This document shows positions 8,091 to 15,196 of a stretch of DNA of 43,014 bases, piece after piece (position 1 is the first letter of the stretch; each line of letters starts with the position of its first letter). The notes under the pieces were generated by a model, which saw only the letters and a list, made by a program, of their open reading frames with translations, was not told where the DNA came from and ran no database searches. Source of the stretch: Nocardioides sp. (lineage in GTDB: Bacteria; Actinomycetota; Actinomycetes; Propionibacteriales; Nocardioidaceae); NCBI RefSeq assembly GCF_016462705.1, contig NZ_JAEMSS010000010.1, positions 1 through 43,014 on the forward strand, given 5' to 3'. A program made the translations under genes and the position numbers.

Positions 8091-9068
8091 GTGAACAGTG
8101 ACGTGAGGAGCTGGAGCGTGCTTGCGGACCACCCGACCGCCGACGAGGTGCTGGCCGGCGTCGACCTGACCGGACGCACGGCGCTCGTCACCGGCGGCTA
8201 CTCCGGCATCGGCCCCGCCACCGTGGCGGCCCTCGCCAGGGCCGGCGCGCGCGTGCTGGTGCCCGCGCGACGCCCCGACGAGGCGCGGCAGGTCCTGGCG
8301 GACGTCGCCGGGGTCGAGGTGGGCCAGATCGAGGTGGAGAGCCTCGACCTCTCCGACCAGGCCAGCGTGGCGGCGTACGCCCAGACCCTGCTCGACGACG
8401 GGACGCACCTCGACATCCTGATCGGCAGCGCGGGGATCATGGCCACGCCGGAGACCCACACCCCGCAGGGGTGGGAGCTGCAGATGGCGACCAACCACCT
8501 CGGGCACTTCGCCCTGGTCAACCGGCTCTGGCCGCTCCTCACCGGAGGTGCGCGCGTGGTCAGCGTGTCGTCCTCGGGCCACCACCTGAGCGACATCCGC
8601 TGGGACGACCCGTGGTTCACGCTCGGCTACGACAAGTGGGAGGCCTACGGGCAGTCCAAGACCGCCAACGCGCTGTTCGCCGTGCACCTCGACGCCCTCG
8701 GACGGGAGCACGGCGTGCGGGCTTTCTCGCTGCACCCCGGCGCGATCCTGACGCCGCTCGGCCGGCACCTCGGCGCCGACGACCTGGAGAAGGTCATGGT
8801 CCGAGACGAGCACGGAGAGCTCGTGCTCCCCGAGTTCAAGACCCCCGAGCAGGGCGCGGCGACCTCGGTGTGGGCGGCGACGGCCGCCGAGCTCGAGGCG
8901 CACGGCGGCCGCTACCTCGAGGACGTCGCGGTCGCCGAGATCGCCACCGACGACGAGGTGCGGGCCGCGGAGAGCATCGGCGTGAAGGCCTACGCGCAGG
9001 ACCCGGCCGCCGCCGCCCGGCTCTGGGCGTGGTCGGCGCGGCTCACCGGGGTCGACGCGTTCGCCTGA
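8091..9068 (+). CDS. SDR family oxidoreductase (retinol dehydrogenase/WWOX-like type)
   Basis: 325 residues. The cofactor loop TGGYSGIG is at 34-41. The usual NNAG is GSAG at 112-115, and the active-site motif is YGQSK (Tyr186, Lys190) after VVSVSSSGHH. The long loop between the Ser and Tyr motifs (SDIRWDDPWFTLGYDKWEA) is typical of the retinol-dehydrogenase-like SDR branch. Last gene of the TetR-linked operon; substrate unknown. GTG 8091 begins immediately after the previous stop. Confidence 0.85.
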   Translation: MNSDVRSWSVLADHPTADEVLAGVDLTGRTALVTGGYSGIGPATVAALARAGARVLVPARRPDEARQVLADVAGVEVGQIEVESLDLSDQASVAAYAQTLLDDGTHLDILIGSAGIMATPETHTPQGWELQMATNHLGHFALVNRLWPLLTGGARVVSVSSSGHHLSDIRWDDPWFTLGYDKWEAYGQSKTANALFAVHLDALGREHGVRAFSLHPGAILTPLGRHLGADDLEKVMVRDEHGELVLPEFKTPEQGAATSVWAATAAELEAHGGRYLEDVAVAEIATDDEVRAAESIGVKAYAQDPAAAARLWAWSARLTGVDAFA

Positions 9069-9082
9069 GGCATCATGCCCAC

Positions 9083-10501
9083 ATGCGACTCGGGTCGACA
9101 CGTGCGCTGACGCGCGCCCTGCCACTGCTCCTCTCCGTCGTCCTCCTGGTGGCGCTGGCGCCACTCGCCGGGCACCGGCCGGCCTCGGCGGCGGACGCGA
9201 CGACGCTCGCGCTCGCCGGTGAACCACGCCCCGCCGGGCAGTCCTCGCCGCTGGTGGCGACGCTCACCGCGTCCGACGGCGCCGCGGTGCCGGGTGCGCA
9301 GGTCGTCGTCGAGCGCAGGGTCGACGGAGCGTGGACCTCGGCCGGCACCGCGACGACGGACGTCTCCGGCCGGGCCCAGGTCTCGGCCGTCATCGGGCGG
9401 GACGCCGACGACAACGTCTTCCGGGCCTCGTACGCCGGCGACGGGACCCGCGGCCCGTCCCGGTCCGCCGACGTCCAGGTCCCGCTGGTGCGGGTGGGGA
9501 CCCGGGTCCGGGTGACGGGACCGCGGACCGTCGTCGACGAGCGGCCGCTCGACCTGACCGTGCGGTGGACGACCGAGGCCGGCGAGCCGGTGTCCGGTCC
9601 CGTCGTGGTCCTCCGCCGGAAGGTGGACGGGCCGTGGCGACCCGTAGAGCGGCTGACCACGGACGCCGCCGGCGCGGCCACGTTCACCACTGAACCCCGC
9701 GTGGACACCCGCTGGAAGGCGCGCACCCGGCCGTTGCCCTGGGCCGAGCGGGACCGCAGCCGGGTGCACCGCGTCGACAACCTTCCCCCCGCCCCGCCGG
9801 CCGACCTCCCGGACGCCGCTCCGCGGCCACGGATCCAGCTGCCGCCCCAGCGGAGGGCCGTCGGCGAGGGTGCCAACCCCGTGATCAGCCGCATCCCGGA
9901 CCAGGTGTGGCGGGACATGACCGGCCGGTTGTGGCACGCGGGCTGTCCCGTCGGCCGCGCCGGGCTGCGGCTGCTGAGGATCAACTACTGGGACTACGAC
10001 GGCTACCGGCGGCGCGGCGAGATCGTCGCCGCAGCCGGGGCAGTCGGCGCCATGGCCGGCGCCCTTGCCGCGATGTACGAGCGCGAGCTGCCGATCCGGG
10101 CGATGTACCGGGTGGACCGGTTCGGCTGGTCACCACGGCTGCAGGGCGCCGACGACCACGCGTCGATGGCCTCCGGCAACACCTCGGCGTTCAACTGTCG
10201 TCAGGTCGTGAACAACCCGGGCGTCCGGTCCCCGCACTCCTACGGCCGGTCCCTCGACGTCAACACGTGGGAGAACCCCTACCGGTCGGCGACCGGCCTG
10301 GTCCCGAACGCCTGGTGGCAGCCCCGCTCGCACCCGCGCGTGGCCTGGCGGTCCCGGGCGCACGCGGTCGTCCGGATCATGGCGCGGCACGGGCTGCGCT
10401 GGACCTACGGCCACGGCGACACCCAGCACTTCGACGTCGTGCGCAGCAACGGGAAGGTGCTGTTCCCACGAGGGTGCTCGATCCTGGTGCCGTGCAAGTG
10501 A
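9083..10501 (+). CDS. Secreted M15-family zinc peptidase with Ig-like repeats
   Basis: 472 residues. A long signal peptide (ALPLLLSVVLLVALAPLAGHRPASA) is followed by two beta-sandwich Ig-like segments (about 40-130 and 135-215), a Pro-rich linker and a C-terminal M15 domain of the L-alanyl-D-glutamate / D-Ala-D-Ala peptidase type. Zinc ligands are visible: His385 and Asp392 in SPHSYGRSLDVN and His449 in TQHFD. It probably trims peptidoglycan outside the membrane. ATG 9083 is preceded by CATCAT six bases upstream and no Shine-Dalgarno sequence. It overlaps the HIT gene start by GTGA. Confidence 0.85.
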   Translation: MRLGSTRALTRALPLLLSVVLLVALAPLAGHRPASAADATTLALAGEPRPAGQSSPLVATLTASDGAAVPGAQVVVERRVDGAWTSAGTATTDVSGRAQVSAVIGRDADDNVFRASYAGDGTRGPSRSADVQVPLVRVGTRVRVTGPRTVVDERPLDLTVRWTTEAGEPVSGPVVVLRRKVDGPWRPVERLTTDAAGAATFTTEPRVDTRWKARTRPLPWAERDRSRVHRVDNLPPAPPADLPDAAPRPRIQLPPQRRAVGEGANPVISRIPDQVWRDMTGRLWHAGCPVGRAGLRLLRINYWDYDGYRRRGEIVAAAGAVGAMAGALAAMYERELPIRAMYRVDRFGWSPRLQGADDHASMASGNTSAFNCRQVVNNPGVRSPHSYGRSLDVNTWENPYRSATGLVPNAWWQPRSHPRVAWRSRAHAVVRIMARHGLRWTYGHGDTQHFDVVRSNGKVLFPRGCSILVPCK

Positions 10502-10911
10502 GCGACTGCGTCTTCTGCGGCATCGTGGCCGGCGACGTCGAGGCCCACCTCGTGCTCGACGAGCCGGACTTCGTGGCGTTCCTCGACACGCGGCCGCTCT
10601 TCAAGGGTCACGTCCTGCTCGTCCCGCGCGAGCACGTCGTGACCCTGCCCGACCTGCCGTCCGGGCTGCGCGACGGCTTCCTCGCCGCCGCCCAGCGGCT
10701 CGCGACCGCGGTCGTGGACGCGCTCGGCGCCCAGGGCAGCTTCGTCGCGATGAACAACGTGGTCAGCCAGTCGGTGCCGCACCTGCACCTGCACGTCGTG
10801 CCGCGCACCAAGGGCGACGGCCTGCGCGGGTTCTTCTGGCCGCGGACGAAGTACGCCGACAGCGAGGAGCAGGGGCAGTACGCCGCCCGCCTCCGTGCGG
10901 TCCTAGAGTGA
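10498..10911 (+). CDS. HIT family protein (nucleotide hydrolase/transferase)
   Basis: 137 residues. The motif HLHLH at 95-99 (PHLHLHVVPR) is the histidine triad, with His97 as the expected nucleophile. An N-terminal CVFC pair (Cys4, Cys7) is common in HIT proteins that bind zinc. Members cleave nucleoside phosphoramidates or dinucleoside polyphosphates in the cytoplasm. GTG 10498 overlaps the peptidase stop codon, suggesting co-translation, although the two functions seem unrelated. Confidence 0.9.
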   Translation: MSDCVFCGIVAGDVEAHLVLDEPDFVAFLDTRPLFKGHVLLVPREHVVTLPDLPSGLRDGFLAAAQRLATAVVDALGAQGSFVAMNNVVSQSVPHLHLHVVPRTKGDGLRGFFWPRTKYADSEEQGQYAARLRAVLE

Positions 10912-10917
10912 CCGCCC

Positions 10918-11685
10918 ATGGGTAGGTACGACGGACGCGTAGTAGTGGTCACCGGCGCAGCGCAGGGCATCGGCTTCGGCTGTGCGACCCGGTTCGCCGA
11001 GGAGGGTGCCTCGGTCGCGGTCGTGGACCTCGACGAGTCCGCCGCCGCGGCTGCCGCGGCCAAGCTCCCCGGCGGTGACGGGCAGAAGCACACCGGCATC
11101 GGTGCCGACGTCAGCGACACCGAGGCGGTCGAGGCCGCGGTCGCGCGGGTCGTCGAGGAGCTCGGCGGCATCCACGTGGTGGTCAACAACGCCGGCATCA
11201 CCCGCGACAACCTGCTCTTCAAGATGACCGACGAGGACTGGGACCTGGTCATGAACGTGCACCTGCGGGGTGCGTTCCTGATGACCCGGGCGGCCCAGAA
11301 GCACTTCGTCGAGCAGAAGTACGGCAAGATCCTCAACCTCTCCAGCGTCTCGGCGCTCGGCAACCGCGGCCAGGCCAACTACTCCGCGGCCAAGATGGGC
11401 ATCCAGGGGTTCACCCGCACGCTCGGCATCGAGCTCGGCCCGTTCGGCATCAACGCCAACGCGATCGCGCCCGGGTTCATCGCCACCGAGATGACCGACG
11501 CCACCGCCCGCCGGCTCAAGATGGAGCCCGAGCAGCTGCGCCAGATGAACGCCGAGCACAACCCGGTCCGCCGGGTCGGGTTCCCGGAGGACATCGCGGC
11601 CGCGGCGGCGTTCCTGTGCAGCGACGAGGCGTCGTACATCACCGGCCAGACGTTGTACGTCGACGGCGGCGCCAAGCTCGGCTGA
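10918..11685 (+). CDS. fabG: FabG-like 3-oxoacyl-ACP/CoA reductase (SDR)
   Basis: 255 residues. Classical SDR with TGAAQGIG at 12-19, NNAG at 90-93, Asn113, and Ser142-Tyr155-Lys159 in LSSVSALGNRGQANYSAAK. The C-terminal ITGQTLYVDGGAKLG is the FabG signature. It would reduce 3-oxoacyl thioesters with NADPH in fatty acid or polyester metabolism; many actinobacteria have several such paralogues, so the exact substrate is uncertain. ATG 10918 lies eight bases after TAGAGT (10904-10909). No clear terminator follows; a 14-bp palindrome, CGCGCCCGGGCGCG, sits at 11697-11710. Confidence 0.85.
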   Translation: MGRYDGRVVVVTGAAQGIGFGCATRFAEEGASVAVVDLDESAAAAAAAKLPGGDGQKHTGIGADVSDTEAVEAAVARVVEELGGIHVVVNNAGITRDNLLFKMTDEDWDLVMNVHLRGAFLMTRAAQKHFVEQKYGKILNLSSVSALGNRGQANYSAAKMGIQGFTRTLGIELGPFGINANAIAPGFIATEMTDATARRLKMEPEQLRQMNAEHNPVRRVGFPEDIAAAAAFLCSDEASYITGQTLYVDGGAKLG

Positions 11686-11780
11686 CAGCCCGCGTCCGCG
11701 CCCGGGCGCGCCTCCCGCAGCCGCTCGGCCGGACGGCGCACACTTCAAGTCGAGCAAACTTGTAGACCTTTGATCGGAGC

Positions 11781-12812
11781 ATGTCCGTGCGTGTTCACCG
11801 GACCAGCGCCTCGGCGCTCGCCCTCGCCCTTGCCGCCAGCCTGGTGCTGGCCGGATGCGGGGGCGACGAGAAGGACGACGGCGGAGACGACCCCGAGGCG
11901 CAGCCCGTGGCCGGCGGTGGCGCCCTCGCGCAGACCTGGCCGCTGACCGGCCTGGGCGTGAGCGGCGACCAGAGCGCGGCGCAGAAGCACCCGGTCCTGG
12001 TCGTGAAGATGGACAACACCCCGTCCAGCGCCCCGCAGGTCGGCCTGGACGCGGCCGACCTCGTGGTCGAGGAGCTCGTCGAGGGCGGTAGCACCCGGCT
12101 GGCGGCGTTCTACTACAGCGACATCCCCACCGAGGTGGGTCCCGTGCGCTCGATGCGGGCCAGCGACATCGGCATCGTCGCCCCGGTGGGGGCGACCATG
12201 GTCACCTCCGGCGCGGCCGCGGTGACGATCAACCGGATCGAGGACGCCGGCATCCCGTTCTTCGCCGAGGGGGACGCGGGCCTCTACCGCGAGGACAGCC
12301 GGAGCGCGCCGTACAACCTGATGGCCGACCTCGAGGAGACGACCAAGGCGGCGTCGACCGACGAGGAGGCGCGGCCCGCCGACTACCTGCCGTGGGGCGA
12401 CGCCGCGGACCTGCCTGCGGGGCAGCCGGCGAAGACGATCGCGGCCAGCTTCTCCGGCGGGCACACCACCCAGTGGACCTTCAACGGCGGCGGCTACGTC
12501 AACGAGAACAGCTACGCCGACCCCAAGGCGCCGTTCCCGGCGGACACGATCCTGGTGCTGCGGGTCGAGGTCGGCGACGCCGGCTACACCGACCCGGCCG
12601 GCAACCCCGTGCCCGAGACCAAGCTGGAGGGCACCGGCCCCGCCATGCTCTTCCACAACGGACGCCTGGTCCGCGGCACGTGGAGCAAGGCCGACCTCGA
12701 GTCGCCGATCGAGCTCAGGACCCAGGCGGGCGAGCTCATCGTCCCCACCGGGCACACCTGGGTCGAGCTGATCCCGGTCGACGGTGGCGACGTCACCTTC
12801 ACCAAGAAGTAG
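11781..12812 (+). CDS. DUF3048 domain lipoprotein (YerB-like)
   Basis: 343 residues. The signal sequence ends in the lipobox LVLAGC, followed by an acidic linker. The mature part begins HPVLVVKMDNTPSSAPQVGLDAADLVVEELVEGG and continues with FYYSDIPTEVGPVRSMRASDI, the hallmark of DUF3048 proteins related to Bacillus YerB. The role is unknown; it is extracellular and membrane anchored. A GGAG box precedes the ATG. The upstream region holds CAAGT-N7-ACTTG (about 11747-11763), a weak candidate operator. Confidence 0.85.
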   Translation: MSVRVHRTSASALALALAASLVLAGCGGDEKDDGGDDPEAQPVAGGGALAQTWPLTGLGVSGDQSAAQKHPVLVVKMDNTPSSAPQVGLDAADLVVEELVEGGSTRLAAFYYSDIPTEVGPVRSMRASDIGIVAPVGATMVTSGAAAVTINRIEDAGIPFFAEGDAGLYREDSRSAPYNLMADLEETTKAASTDEEARPADYLPWGDAADLPAGQPAKTIAASFSGGHTTQWTFNGGGYVNENSYADPKAPFPADTILVLRVEVGDAGYTDPAGNPVPETKLEGTGPAMLFHNGRLVRGTWSKADLESPIELRTQAGELIVPTGHTWVELIPVDGGDVTFTKK

Positions 12813-12836
12813 GGCTGCCGGCGCAAGGTCGCGGGG

Positions 12837-13553
12837 TCACTCCGGCTCGTCGGCCTCCGCTGCCGGTGGGGCCGTGGGCAGGTCGACGCCCGCGTCGGCG
12901 AGGGTCTGGAAACCGGTGATCATGAAGCCGATGGCCGCCTCGACCCGCCACGCGGCCAGCTCGGGGTCCTCGGCGGTCGCGACGGACTCGCCGGCCGACG
13001 ACATGGCGCCGAAGAAGATCCGGGCGAAGGTCTGGAGCATGCCCTCGTCGAGGTCCCAGTCGCCGGCCCCCAGGACCGAGCGGACGATGTCGAGGACCGA
13101 GCCGAAGGTCGAGCGCTCCTCCTGCTCGCGGAACCGCTCGTAGCCGAGGACGGACGGGCCCTCCTGGATCACGATCCGCCGGTAGCGCGGCTGCCGCACG
13201 ATCTCGAGGAACGCGGCCAGCCCGGCCTGCGCCTTCTCCCACGGGTCCCGCTTGCCGCGCAACGCCTTGTTGATGGCCTTGGAGGCGTCGGACTCGACCC
13301 GCTCGAAGACCGCCTCGAACAGGGCCTGCTTGCCGCTGAAGTGGTGGTAGAGCGCCCCCTTGGTGACCCGGGCGCCGGCGACGATCGCGTCGAGGGAGGT
13401 ATTGGCGTAGCCCGACTCGGTGAAGAGCTCCTCGGCGACGTCGATCAGCGCGCGCTTGGTGGAGGCGGAGTACTGCTGGCGCCTGGTGGCCCCCGTGACG
13501 GCTGAGACGTTGGCCACCTCGCGGACCAGTCGATGCATCGGGGACTTGGGCAT
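12837..13553 (-). CDS. TetR family transcriptional regulator
   Basis: 238 residues from ATG 13553. The HTH (STKRALIDVAEELFTESGYANTSLDAIVAGARVTKGALYHHFSGKQALFE) is a textbook TetR DNA-binding domain with a helical C-terminal ligand domain. ATG 13553 is chosen because TACTCT (13565-13560) lies six bases upstream, a leaderless arrangement. The operator-like TACC-N7-GGTA at 13567-13581 sits just upstream of that -10, so it probably represses itself. It is divergent from the unknown gene at 13713, whose promoter holds two more such sites. Confidence 0.9.
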   Translation of the reverse strand: MPKSPMHRLVREVANVSAVTGATRRQQYSASTKRALIDVAEELFTESGYANTSLDAIVAGARVTKGALYHHFSGKQALFEAVFERVESDASKAINKALRGKRDPWEKAQAGLAAFLEIVRQPRYRRIVIQEGPSVLGYERFREQEERSTFGSVLDIVRSVLGAGDWDLDEGMLQTFARIFFGAMSSAGESVATAEDPELAAWRVEAAIGFMITGFQTLADAGVDLPTAPPAAEADEPE

Positions 13554-13566
13554 CCCGGCAGAGTAA

Positions 13567-13658
13567 TACCGACCGAAGGTACGGGTGGCCATCATCACGT
13601 GGTCAAAACTTGGCGTACCGACGGTATGAGCCAGTACTCTCGGTACGTACCCACGGTA
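13567..13658. promoter_or_regulatory. Divergent promoter with three TACC...GGTA operator-like sites
   Basis: Three related palindromes lie between the TetR gene and the gene at 13713: TACCGACCGAAGGTA (13567-13581), TACCGACGGTA (13616-13626) and TACCCACGGTA (13648-13658). The last two are 32 bases centre to centre, about three helical turns. Promoter-like elements fit around them: TTGGCG (13610-13615) and TACTCT (13635-13640) for the plus gene, and TACTCT (13565-13560) for the TetR gene. Binding by the adjacent TetR is inferred from position. Confidence 0.7.
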
Positions 13659-13712
13659 TGTGGGCTCCGGTTCCGTCCGACCGGACGGACTGATCACCGA
13701 GAGGAAAGAACC

Positions 13713-14234
13713 ATGACCTGGACCGCTTTCCACCGCCGCGGCGAGGTCCTCCGGGCCGTCGTCGAGACCGCTGACCAGCGCGTCGACGGCGAGCTCCCCC
13801 TCTACGTCCCCGGTGTCGCCGAGACCTTCGCCGACGCCACCGACCTGCTCGGCGCCCTCCAGCTGCGGTGGCACACCCGCCTCGCCGGCCGGATCGAGCG
13901 CGAGCTGATGACCCAGCCGATGGACCTCGAGCGGGCGGTCGTGACCGCCTGGCACCGCACCGCCGACGAGATGCCCGGCGTCCGCGCCATCCTCGACCGC
14001 CACCTCGACCACCCCCTCGACGACGACATGGCGCGGGTCGCCCGGACCGCCGCGACCAAGGAGCACGTCCTGCTCGCCGTGATGGCCGGCCTCGGCGGAC
14101 CCGCCGACGCCGCCTCGGCGACCGTCGGCGCCCGGATCGAGGCGCGGGCCCGCGAGACCTACGTGGCGACGCGTGACCTCGTCGAGCGGCCGCCCACGCT
14201 CCTCGGCCGGCTCAAGGCCGCGCTGGCTGCCTGA
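13713..14234 (+). CDS. Unknown helical protein controlled with TetR
   Basis: 173 residues, not recognised. It starts MTWTAFHRRGEVLRAVVETADQR and appears almost wholly alpha-helical, soluble and rich in Ala, Arg, Asp and Glu, with no signal peptide or membrane helix. ATG 13713 has a strong GAGGAAAG box at 13701-13708. It is the only gene directly downstream of the triple operator region and is transcribed away from the TetR gene, so it is the likely main target of that repressor. The frame reads open upstream to 13533, but that would run through the promoter. Confidence 0.75.
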   Translation: MTWTAFHRRGEVLRAVVETADQRVDGELPLYVPGVAETFADATDLLGALQLRWHTRLAGRIERELMTQPMDLERAVVTAWHRTADEMPGVRAILDRHLDHPLDDDMARVARTAATKEHVLLAVMAGLGGPADAASATVGARIEARARETYVATRDLVERPPTLLGRLKAALAA

Positions 14235-14280
14235 CCGCCCGACCCGCGGCCGGCACCCCTCCCTCCCGTCAGCCGCGGAG

Positions 14281-14330
14281 ACCTCGCCCACCCGAACACC
14301 TGTTGTGCAGACTGTCCGGGTGGGCGAGGT
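14281..14330 (+). promoter_or_regulatory. Perfect 14-bp inverted repeat over the yqgE start
   Basis: ACCTCGCCCACCCG (14281-14294) and its exact complement CGGGTGGGCGAGGT (14317-14330) enclose a 22-base loop. The right arm contains the candidate starts GTG 14320 and GTG 14329 and the GGGCGAGG sequence, so folded RNA could hide the start of the YqgE gene. It could instead act as a terminator for the gene ending at 14234. Confidence 0.6.
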
Positions 14331-14889
14331 GCGCGCGGGGATGCTGCTGGTGGCGACGCCTGACCTGCTCGACCCCAACTTCGCCGACACCGTGGTGCTG
14401 ATGCTCGAGGTCGACGGGGACGGAGCGCTCGGCGTCGTCCTCAACCGGCCGTCACCGGTGCCCGTCGCCGACGTCCTCGACCCCTGGTCGGACGTGTGTG
14501 CCGAGCCGGAGGTGCTGTTCCGCGGCGGCCCGGTGAGCACCGAGGGGGCGCTGGCCGTGGCCCGGCTGCGCGACCCGGCCGACCCGCCCGTCGGCTTCCG
14601 GGCCCTGGACGACGCCCTGGGCGGCGTCGTCGGGCTGGTCGACCTCGACACCCCGGTCGAGCTGGTGGGCGACAGCCTGGCCGGGCTGCGCATCTTCGCC
14701 GGGTACGCCGGGTGGGGCGCCGCCCAGCTGGCCGCGGAGATCGAGGAGGGCAGCTGGTACGTCGTGCCGGGCGAGGTCCCGGACGTCTTCCGGACCGACC
14801 CGACCGAGCTCAAGCGGGACGTCCTGCGCCGCCAGCCCGGCGAGCTCGCCTGGCACTCGACGCGGCCCGTCGATCCTGAGCTGAACTAG
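14320..14889 (+). CDS. YqgE/AlgH family protein (UPF0301)
   Basis: 189 residues from GTG 14320. The motifs RAGMLLVATPDLLDPNF, LGVVLNRPS, LFRGGPVS and RIFAGYAGWGAAQLAAEI define the YqgE/AlgH family, close in length to other actinobacterial members (about 185-200). Its molecular function is unknown. The start is uncertain: in-frame GTG codons at 14305, 14320 and 14329 and ATG 14341 are all possible; 14320 is preferred because CAGACT lies six bases upstream. A perfect inverted repeat overlaps this region. It is followed by the DUF3039 and helicase genes. Confidence 0.85.
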   Translation: MGEVRAGMLLVATPDLLDPNFADTVVLMLEVDGDGALGVVLNRPSPVPVADVLDPWSDVCAEPEVLFRGGPVSTEGALAVARLRDPADPPVGFRALDDALGGVVGLVDLDTPVELVGDSLAGLRIFAGYAGWGAAQLAAEIEEGSWYVVPGEVPDVFRTDPTELKRDVLRRQPGELAWHSTRPVDPELN

Positions 14890-14911
14890 CAACCGTCGTA
14901 AGGTGGAGCCA

Positions 14912-15196
14912 ATGAGCACCATCGGTTTCGGGCCCGGCACCGCTGTCGACACCGACGTCCGTCAGGACGAGCGGACCGTCCCCACGGACGCGGGTGACCA
15001 CGAGCGGTTCTCGCACTTCGTGCCCAAGGAGAAGCTCACCGAGGCGATGGTGATGGGCACGCCGGTCGTCGCGCTGTGCGGCAAGGTCTGGGTGCCCAGC
15101 CGGGCGGGGGAGAAGTTCCCGGTCTGCCCGGAGTGCAAGGAGATCTGGGAGTCGCTGGGCGACGACTCCGGCAACGGCCCGGACAGTCCCGAGTGA
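14912..15196 (+). CDS. DUF3039 domain protein
   Basis: 94 residues. The segment ERFSHFVPKEKLTEAMVMG followed by TPVVALCGKVWVPSR and FPVCPECKEIW matches DUF3039, a small actinobacterial family with a Cys pair in CPEC plus an upstream Cys that may bind zinc. Function unknown. ATG 14912 is supported both by AAGGTGGAG just upstream and by a TAAGGT -10 (14899-14904) seven bases before it. Its stop overlaps the helicase start by GTGA, an arrangement typical of actinobacteria and hinting at a shared role in nucleic acid handling. Confidence 0.9.
   Translation: MSTIGFGPGTAVDTDVRQDERTVPTDAGDHERFSHFVPKEKLTEAMVMGTPVVALCGKVWVPSRAGEKFPVCPECKEIWESLGDDSGNGPDSPE

Noticed and set aside
11697..11710. 14-bp palindrome after the FabG-like gene as a terminator
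   Set aside because: It has no loop and no T-tract, and self-complementary GC runs are common in this DNA; not supported as a terminator.
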